In this document: positions 58,783 through 64,000 of the stretch, one piece after another
How the letters are laid out: every line of letters begins with the position of its first letter
Numbering within the stretch: the stretch's first letter is position 1
Source of the DNA: Firmicutes bacterium UBA6113
GTDB lineage: Bacteria; Bacillota; Clostridia; Tissierellales; Sedimentibacteraceae
Direction: 5' to 3'
Length of the DNA: 64,000 nucleotides
NCBI GenBank assembly: GCA_002422545.1
Contig: DIWF01000003.1
Coordinates: 111,782-175,781 of the forward strand
Program-made: the position numbers and the translations under genes
The notes under the pieces: model-generated
What the model was told of the DNA's origin: nothing
The model's database searches: none
What the model saw: the letters and a program-made list of their open reading frames with translations, nothing else

Positions 58783-60174
58783 ATGGACTATAAAAATATT
58801 TTGAAGTTAATATCTGAAAACTTATATTGCGGAATTTTCATTGTTGATAAGAACGGAAAGGTAATATTCTATAATCAGTCAATCAATGATCTTGCGGGTT
58901 TAAATGTGGAGAATGCTGTAGGAAAACATATGCTGGAAATATTTCCGAAACTTACAGAAGAAACAAGCACCATTTTGAGAACATTGAAAACCGGAGAAGG
59001 TTTGAAAAACTATGTGCAAAATTATTACAACTATCAGGATAAGCGTGTAACAATTCTTTCAAGCACAGTTCCTTACTATGAAAACGGGCAACTTGAAGGA
59101 GTTGTTGAGATATTTTCTGATGTGGACAAATACAACAACATGAGCCAGAGCAAAAGCAGCAAAAGCTTCATGGAAAATACCATATACACCCTTGATGACA
59201 TCATTGGAAACAGCAAAGGAAAAAAAGAGCTTAAAAATAAAATCAAAAAAACCGCCAACAGCAATTCACCTGTTCTTGTGTACGGTGAGACGGGAACGGG
59301 AAAAGAACTGGTTGTTCAGTGCCTTCACAGCGAAAGCACAAGAAGAAATAAACCTTTTATTGCACAAAACTGCGCTGCCATACCCAGCACACTTTTCGAA
59401 AGCATATTGTTCGGAACTGCCCTTGGAAGTTTTACGGGAGCTAAGGATTCAAAGGGACTCATTGAAGCAGCTGAAGGAGGAACTTTATTTCTGGATGAGA
59501 TTAATTCCATGGACATAACATTGCAGGCAAAACTCCTCAGATTTCTGCAGGAAGGCTACATAAGAAGGCTTGGAGAAAACAAGTGCCATGAGGTTGATGT
59601 GCGCGTAATAGCAGCCTTGAATGAAGACCCTTATGATGCAATAGAAGCGGGGACACTGCGAAAAGATTTGTTTTACAGGCTGAGCGTCATTAATTTCAGC
59701 CTTCCTCCTCTAAGAGAAAACAAAAAAGACATAGTTGAAATAAGCAACTACTTCCTTAACTTTTTCAACAACAAATTGAACAAAGAAATCAAAGGTTTTT
59801 CTGATGAAGTGTTGGAGTTTTTCAAGAGCTATGACTGGCCCGGAAACGTCAGGGAGCTAAAACATTCTATTGAGTATGCTGTAAATATAACTGAAAGCAG
59901 CTTTATTTCAAAAAGTGATCTTCCTGATTACTTTAAACTGAAAAACAAAAAAATAAATGTTGTTGAAATTGACGAGTTAAAAACAGATGATAGTTCTTCT
60001 TTCATGTCACTAAGTGAACAGGTTGACCAGTTTGAAAGAAAAGTAATAATAAACGCACTTAAGCAATATGACTGCAACATTTCCAAAACTTCAAAAAAAC
60101 TTGGACTTCCAAGGCAGACGCTTTATTACAAAATGGATAAACTGAGCATTAAAATGGACAAAACATTAGATTGA
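58783..60174 (+). CDS. Sigma-54-dependent activator with PAS domain
   Basis: The 463-residue protein has an N-terminal PAS domain (about 8-115: ENLYCGIFIVDKNGKVIFYNQSI...), an AAA+ domain with Walker A GETGTGKE (168-175), the sigma-54 contact loop as GSFTGA (215-220; usual form GAFTGA), Walker B TLFLDE (234-239) and the R-finger region, and a Fis-type helix-turn-helix at the end (about 420-460). It is divergent from the hypE-hypD operon with its sigma-54 promoter and is its obvious activator, with PAS probably sensing a ligand. GAAGAGG before the ATG. Confidence 0.95.
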   Translation: MDYKNILKLISENLYCGIFIVDKNGKVIFYNQSINDLAGLNVENAVGKHMLEIFPKLTEETSTILRTLKTGEGLKNYVQNYYNYQDKRVTILSSTVPYYENGQLEGVVEIFSDVDKYNNMSQSKSSKSFMENTIYTLDDIIGNSKGKKELKNKIKKTANSNSPVLVYGETGTGKELVVQCLHSESTRRNKPFIAQNCAAIPSTLFESILFGTALGSFTGAKDSKGLIEAAEGGTLFLDEINSMDITLQAKLLRFLQEGYIRRLGENKCHEVDVRVIAALNEDPYDAIEAGTLRKDLFYRLSVINFSLPPLRENKKDIVEISNYFLNFFNNKLNKEIKGFSDEVLEFFKSYDWPGNVRELKHSIEYAVNITESSFISKSDLPDYFKLKNKKINVVEIDELKTDDSSSFMSLSEQVDQFERKVIINALKQYDCNISKTSKKLGLPRQTLYYKMDKLSIKMDKTLD

Positions 60175-60220
60175 AAAAATGCAGAGAAAACCAATTTGGT
60201 TCTACCTGGTTAACGGACAT

Positions 60221-60263
60221 AAAAAAAGCCGCAGTTGTAACTAATACAACTGCAGCTTTTTTT
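60221..60263 (+). terminator. Terminator of the sigma-54 activator gene
   Basis: AAAAAAAGC-[C]-GCAGTTGTA paired with a complementary TACAACTGC-[A]-GCTTTTTTT; a long stem ending in T7. Confidence 0.85.
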
Positions 60264-60299
60264 CATCTGTTTATATAAAGCTGACGCTTTTTTTATGAG

Positions 60300-60386
60300 C
60301 TAACATCTTCTACAGCATCTTCTGCAACAGCGGTTGCATCTGCCAATTCCAAAACCAAGTATAAACCATGGGAATAAAGTACACAT
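60300..60386 (-). CDS. Candidate 28-residue Cys/Arg-rich microprotein
   Basis: ATG 60386 is preceded by AAAGGA (9 nt spacing), and the ORF ends with TAG at 60300. The peptide starts MCTLFPWFILGFGIGRC, a hydrophobic Gly-rich stretch, and ends in a repeated RCxxCCRRCCRRC-like pattern with seven Cys and seven Arg over the last 14 residues. The order (short membrane-like helix, then Cys/Arg tail) does not look random. It lies between converging gene ends in about 300 nt that is otherwise empty. I know no family name; a spore-related or antimicrobial-type peptide is possible. Confidence 0.5.
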   Translation of the reverse strand: MCTLFPWFILGFGIGRCNRCCRRCCRRC

Positions 60387-60473
60387 ATTATCAAATCCTT
60401 TATTTTGTACTTGTATATATTATTCCATCTTTATCTTTTTGTTACAAAATCAAACAAAATTTTAGCAAAATCT

Positions 60474-61751
60474 CTACTTTATAACAGTCATGCCGCCCAT
60501 GTATGGCTGAAGAGCAACTGGAATATTTACTGAGCCATCTTCATTCAGGTTGTTTTCCAGGAAAGCTATAAGCATTCTAGGAGGAGCAACAACAGTATTG
60601 TTCAGAGTGTGGGCAAAATACTTGCCTTCTTCTCCGTTTACACGTATTTTCAGGCGTCTTGCCTGTGCATCTCCTAAATTAGAGCAGCTTCCAACTTCGA
60701 AATATTTTTTCTGCCTTGGTGACCATGCTTCAACATCAACAGATTTAACCTTAAGGTCTGCTAAATCTCCTGAACAGCATTCCAAAGTTCTTACAGGAAC
60801 ATCCAGCGTGCGGAACAAATCAACAGTGTTCTGCCACAGCTTGTCAAACCACATTGGGCTTTCTTCTGGTTTGCAAACAACTATCATTTCTTGTTTTTCA
60901 AACTGGTGGATTCTGTAAACTCCTCTTTCCTCAATGCCGTGAGCTCCCTTTTCTTTTCTGAAGCAAGGTGAATAGCTTGTTAAAGTCTGAGGCAGTGAGC
61001 TTTCGGGAAGGATTGTGTCTATGAACTTGCCTATCATTGAGTGTTCGCTTGTTCCTATAAGGTATAAATCTTCGCCTTCGATCTTATACATCATGGCATC
61101 CATTTCAGCAAAGCTCATTACTCCTGTTACCACTTCACTTCTTATCATGAATGGTGGAACGCAGTATGTAAACCCTCTGTTTATCATAAAATCTCTTGCA
61201 TATGAAATAACTGCTGAATGAAGCCTTGCAATATCTCCCATCAGGTAGTAGAATCCGTTTCCGGCAACCTTTCTTGCACTTTCAAGATCAAGTCCGTTAA
61301 ACCTTTCCATTATTTCAGTGTGGTATGGTATTTCAAAGTCGGGAACAACTGGATCTCCGTATTTCTGAACTTCCACATTTTCGCTATCATCCTTGCCTAT
61401 TGGAACGCTTGGATCAATGATATTAGGAAGTGTCATCATTATTTTTTTTATCTTTTCTTCAAGCTCTGCTTCTTTTACTTCAAGTTCAGCCAGCATTTCA
61501 GAATCCTTTGTAACCTGCTTCTTCAGCTCATCAGCTTCTTCCTTATTGCCTTTAGCCATAAGTCCGCCGATTTCCTTGGATATTTTGTTTCTGTCGGCTC
61601 TTAAATTGTCTGCCTTTTGTTTTGTTTCTCTGCTTTCAATATCCAGGGCTATTACTTCATCCACCATAGGCAGTTTGTTGTCCTGAAATTTCTTCTTAAT
61701 ATTTTCTTTTACTACTTCAGGGTTTTCTCTCACAAATTTTAAATCTAACAT
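60474..61751 (-). CDS. serS: Serine--tRNA ligase
   Basis: The 425-residue class II synthetase has the long N-terminal helical arm (LDIESRETKQKADNLRADRNKISKEIGGLMAKGNKEEADELKKQV), motif 2 CFRKEKGAHGIEERGVYRIHQFEKQEM and motif 3 VAPPRMLIAFLENNLNEDGSVNIP. It charges tRNA-Ser (and tRNA-Sec, relevant to the selenoprotein in this window). ATG 61751 follows TTGGAGGTTTAAC; a T-box leader lies upstream. Confidence 0.96.
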   Translation of the reverse strand: MLDLKFVRENPEVVKENIKKKFQDNKLPMVDEVIALDIESRETKQKADNLRADRNKISKEIGGLMAKGNKEEADELKKQVTKDSEMLAELEVKEAELEEKIKKIMMTLPNIIDPSVPIGKDDSENVEVQKYGDPVVPDFEIPYHTEIMERFNGLDLESARKVAGNGFYYLMGDIARLHSAVISYARDFMINRGFTYCVPPFMIRSEVVTGVMSFAEMDAMMYKIEGEDLYLIGTSEHSMIGKFIDTILPESSLPQTLTSYSPCFRKEKGAHGIEERGVYRIHQFEKQEMIVVCKPEESPMWFDKLWQNTVDLFRTLDVPVRTLECCSGDLADLKVKSVDVEAWSPRQKKYFEVGSCSNLGDAQARRLKIRVNGEEGKYFAHTLNNTVVAPPRMLIAFLENNLNEDGSVNIPVALQPYMGGMTVIK

Positions 61752-61805
61752 GTTAAACCTCCAAATTATTTTTTTACCGGCAAACGCCGCAATATTTTTA
61801 AACAA

Positions 61806-62010
61806 TAAAAAAATCTTCCATCCCATACATGGGACGAAAGAACCGTGGTGCCACCCAAATTGTCAGTACAAACTGACCACTCGCAGTATTTTAAAGATTA
61901 CTAACCTTCGATTCATCACCGACAGCTCCTAAAGTGGAAAGATTCAGTCTTTCACCGGTTCGCACCAACCACCGGCTCTCTTGAGAAATTCATAAATCGA
62001 AGCTTTAATC
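61806..62010 (-). ncRNA. T-box riboswitch leader of serS
   Basis: On the minus strand the T-box core GGGTGGCACCACGG (61856-61843) precedes a terminator of 12-bp stem CTTTCGTCCCAT/ATGGGATGGAAG (61840-61815) ending in a T-run. In Stem I the segment GAA-UCG-A (about 61914-61908) puts the Ser codon UCG at the specifier position. Uncharged tRNA-Ser would stabilise antitermination. Confidence 0.92.
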
Positions 62011-62035
62011 ATCGCTTAAAATATTTGTTTTGATT

Positions 62036-62063
62036 ATTATATAACATTTTTTTCAAAATGCAA
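62036..62063 (-). promoter_or_regulatory. Promoter of the serS T-box transcript
   Basis: TTGCAT (62063-62058), 16-nt spacer, TATAAT (62041-62036) on the minus strand, about 25 nt upstream of the T-box region. Confidence 0.65.
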
Positions 62064-62165
62064 AGCTTTTTTAATATTGTTTCCAAATAAAAATATAATA
62101 ACAATTAATTTCACGTTTAATTTTAAAAATTGAGACAATAATATTCATAAAGAGAGGAAAATTAT

Positions 62166-62384
62166 ATGGATGATAAAATATTAAATAAAAATATTGTCTC
62201 ACCTGAAGCAAGAATGGCTTTAAATCAAATGAAAGCTGAAATGTCCATAGAACTTGATATAGCAAACCCGCAGGCAACGGACAGAGGAAATCTTACATCA
62301 AGGCAAAACGGCTACGTGGGTGGATATATAGAAAAGGCAAAAAAACAATTCAACATAGAACACAAAGGAACAAAAATCACATAG
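62166..62384 (+). CDS. Alpha/beta-type small acid-soluble spore protein
   Basis: The 72-residue protein has the SASP cores VSPEARMALNQMKAEMSIELDIANP (about 11-35) and RGNLTSRQNGYVGGYIEKAKKQF. It coats spore DNA and is cleaved by the germination protease at an EIAxE-like site, here MSIELDI. GAGAGGAAA precedes the ATG. It has its own terminator and is likely made in the forespore. Confidence 0.94.
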   Translation: MDDKILNKNIVSPEARMALNQMKAEMSIELDIANPQATDRGNLTSRQNGYVGGYIEKAKKQFNIEHKGTKIT

Positions 62385-62387
62385 CGC

Positions 62388-62412
62388 AAATCCCCGAACC
62401 TATCGGGGATTT
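62388..62412. terminator. Bidirectional terminator between SASP and dinB genes
   Basis: AAATCCCCGA/TCGGGGATTT, 5-nt loop. Confidence 0.8.
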
Positions 62413-62426
62413 AATTTATTAATTTT

Positions 62427-63632
62427 TTAATGTTTTTTATTATCAAAGTCCATCAACGTTCCTGGCTTTATTATTGATGAACCGTATTTTTGACGTATGT
62501 TGTGTATGGCATTTTCAAGGCTGTCGATTTTGTTTTTACCTGTTATGTCGTTGCTCGATTTTGGAAGTTCAAACAATGACATTTGTTTTGATTCACAATT
62601 TTTATCAAAACCGCTTAAGCTTATGCCAAGTAGCCTCACAGGACTTCTGTTCCAATTGGCCTTAAGAAGCTGTACTCCTGCAGCATAAATATCCTTTACA
62701 AGACATGTGGCAGGAACGCTCATTTGCCTGGTAATGCTTTTAAAATCAGAATACTTGATTACAATTTGCACTGTATGGCCTTTCTTTTTGTACTTTCTTG
62801 CAGTCATTCCCACATCATCTGAAAGCTCTAAAAGAACTGATTTTGCAAATTCTATGTCGGTAGTGTCATGTGACAGAGTAACAGATCTTCCGATTGATTT
62901 CATATCACCTTCAGAGTGAGGGGATACCGGCGACATATCAATGCCGTTTGCCAGAAGATGAAGTTCTCCTCCCATCTTTCCAAGTTTGTTTATTAAATAG
63001 TCCCTGTCTGAAAGCGCCAGGTCCTTTATTGTTCTCATTCCCATGTTTTGAAGCTTAATAGAAGTTTGTTTTCCCACTCCATACATGTTTCCAACGGGAA
63101 GAATCCACATTTTTTCTTGTATATCTCTTTTCCACAGCTCTGTAATTCCAAGAGGTTTTTTCATTTCTGAAGCCATTTTGGACAAAAATTTATTTTCAGA
63201 AATACCAATGGAGCACCATAGATTAAGTTCATTTTTTATACGTTCCATTATATTATTAGCAGCTTCCAGAGGTTCTCCGAAAATTTTTCCGGTTCCTGTC
63301 ATATCAAGCCATGCTTCATCGATGCTGTTTTGTTCTACAACAGGAGTGTATGAAGATAAAACTTCCATGACTTCACTTGATTTTTCTTCATAGAACCGAT
63401 GGTCCGGTGCGATTACAACAAGATTAGGGCACAGCCTGAACGCTTCCCTGAGAACCATAGTTGTCCTGATTCCATATTTTCTAGCTTCATAATTTGCGGT
63501 TAAAATTATTCCGGTTCGATTTTCAGGGTCACCTGCTACTGCTGCAGGCTTCCCCGCAATTTCAGGATGGCGCGTACTCTCGCAACTTATAAAAAAAGCA
63601 TTCATATCAACCAGAAAAACCACTCTTTCCAT
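62427..63632 (-). CDS. dinB: DNA polymerase IV (Y-family translesion polymerase)
   Basis: The 401-residue protein has VVFLVDMNAFFISCESTRHPEIAGKPAAVAGDPENRTGIILTANYEARKYGI at the N-terminus (Y-family palm/finger start), the catalytic SIDEAWLDMTG, helix-hairpin-helix LPVGNMYGVGKQTSIKLQNMGMRTIKDLA and the little-finger region. It does error-prone bypass synthesis. ATG 63632 is chosen because GAGGAGGT precedes it. No SOS box was recognised upstream. Confidence 0.94.
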   Translation of the reverse strand: MERVVFLVDMNAFFISCESTRHPEIAGKPAAVAGDPENRTGIILTANYEARKYGIRTTMVLREAFRLCPNLVVIAPDHRFYEEKSSEVMEVLSSYTPVVEQNSIDEAWLDMTGTGKIFGEPLEAANNIMERIKNELNLWCSIGISENKFLSKMASEMKKPLGITELWKRDIQEKMWILPVGNMYGVGKQTSIKLQNMGMRTIKDLALSDRDYLINKLGKMGGELHLLANGIDMSPVSPHSEGDMKSIGRSVTLSHDTTDIEFAKSVLLELSDDVGMTARKYKKKGHTVQIVIKYSDFKSITRQMSVPATCLVKDIYAAGVQLLKANWNRSPVRLLGISLSGFDKNCESKQMSLFELPKSSNDITGKNKIDSLENAIHNIRQKYGSSIIKPGTLMDFDNKKH

Positions 63633-63797
63633 CTTCACACCTCCTCTTAATCTTTACACTAGTATATACTTTTTAAGCCTTAAATTCAAGGTGCTTGTTC
63701 TGTCAATAAACTTATGCAAATCATAAAAAAAAGTCTTGATACCTGTGAGCTATTTGATTAATATTTGTATATATTTTAAATCACTGTAAAAACAAAA

Positions 63798-63822
63798 AAA
63801 CAGTTGAAATTTTCAACTGTTT
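63798..63822 (-). terminator. Terminator downstream of the rRNA operon
   Basis: AAACAGTTGAAA and TTTCAACTGTTT form a 12-bp inverted repeat; on the minus strand it is followed by TTTTTTTGTTTTT. Confidence 0.75.
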
Positions 63823-63877
63823 ATATTCTTTTCAATTCATTTATGGTTTCGCAGTCTCATTCACCAATTTATATATC

Positions 63878-63930
63878 AGGGACATTCCTCATACCCACAA
63901 AGACGTACCTCATAATAGAGGTGTGTCCCT
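63878..63930. repeat. Structured element with AGGGACA/TGTCCCT ends
   Basis: AGGGACA (63878-63884) and TGTCCCT (63924-63930) pair around a 39-nt interior that contains ACCTC/GAGGT (63907-63922). Possibly a small palindromic repeat or an RNA in the 3' tail of the rRNA transcript. Confidence 0.4.
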
Positions 63931-63977
63931 ATACATATAATCGTCACAAAATTTGGGAATTCGTTGCGGTTGACTTA

Positions 63978-64000
63978 ACCCGGCGACGTCCTACTTTCCC
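63978..64000 (-). rRNA. 5S rRNA, 3' end only (runs off the right edge)
   Basis: The minus-strand text GGGAAAGTAGGACGTCGCCG matches the conserved 3' end of bacterial 5S rRNA (GGGAGAGTAGG-like, then CGCCGGG). Only the last 23 nt or so lie in the window; the exact end is approximate. Confidence 0.85.

Larger units (their letters stand above)
63633..63977. other. Intergenic region between dinB and 5S rRNA
   Basis: It contains the rRNA operon terminator at 63798-63822 and a structured 53-nt element at 63878-63930, given separately. No ORF is supported. Confidence 0.5.

Noticed and set aside
1..64000. CRISPR array, transposase or tRNA genes
   Set aside because: No regularly spaced direct repeats, transposase motifs or cloverleaf sequences were recognised on either strand by reading; short tRNA-like segments belong to T-box leaders.

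Overview
The window is AT-rich DNA from an anaerobic, endospore-forming, Gram-positive bacterium of the Clostridia/Tissierellia type. Spore genes (CotF-family coat protein, alpha/beta-type small acid-soluble protein), T-box leaders, strong Shine-Dalgarno sites, a prismane/hydroxylamine reductase, two A-type flavoproteins, rubredoxin, a selenoprotein and a glycyl-radical hydroxyproline dehydratase all fit an amino-acid-fermenting anaerobe. A Sedimentibacter-like genome is my best guess, from gene content only. No tRNA gene, phage, insertion sequence or CRISPR array was seen. The right edge enters the 3' end of a 5S rRNA on the minus strand.

Layout. 1-12.7 kb: partial fchA; GNAT; MFS transporter plus asnA; a lipid/ester-type operon (alpha/beta hydrolase, HxxxDG acyltransferase, DUF6320); rubredoxin; pirin; mnmA; tatC; ketopantoate reductase; speD-speE. 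12.9-17.8 kb: a minus-strand nitrosative/oxidative stress block (hcp, DUF1858, an unrecognised 201-aa protein, hemerythrin, cupin, FprA) headed by a perfect GTAAC-N4-GTTAC site placed like an HcpR class-II activator site. 17.9-29.7 kb: small acetyltransferase, Cys-type glutathione peroxidase, YtcJ-like amidohydrolase, a heterodimeric ABC exporter, a sodium:alanine symporter with a long untranslated leader, an acidic SLH surface protein, a B3/4 protein and CotF.

30-36 kb: a Tat-type lipoprotein of the C_GCAxxG_C_C family with an in-frame UGA (selenocysteine) and a SECIS-like hairpin, followed by tatA; then a T-box-controlled ilvB-ilvN, nnrD, threonine synthase and a universal stress protein. 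36-39.5 kb: a short DtxR/MntR-like regulator and a feoA-feoA-feoB operon whose promoter carries 16-bp GTTAGC-type operators. 39.5-50 kb: amidohydrolase and a double-SBP GGDEF sensor, VanZ, DUF2935, EFR1 flavodoxin/ferredoxin, EamA, sdpR-sdpI with clear operators, an AraC/GyrI regulator and a second FprA. 50-64 kb: YjjG-type phosphatase, GH18 chitinase, DegV, MATE, trans-4-hydroxyproline dehydratase (HypD) and its activase behind a near-perfect sigma-54 promoter with a divergent PAS/AAA+ activator, a tiny Cys/Arg-rich ORF, T-box-controlled serS, SASP, DNA polymerase IV, 5S rRNA.

The strongest leads are the selenoprotein/SECIS/tatA unit, the sigma-54 hydroxyproline-dehydratase module, the HcpR-like stress block with its unrecognised member, the Fe operators, and several untranslated or tiny elements (leader at 24.6 kb, hairpin array at 0.6 kb, large inverted repeat at 52.4 kb, micro-ORFs at 40.9 and 60.3 kb).
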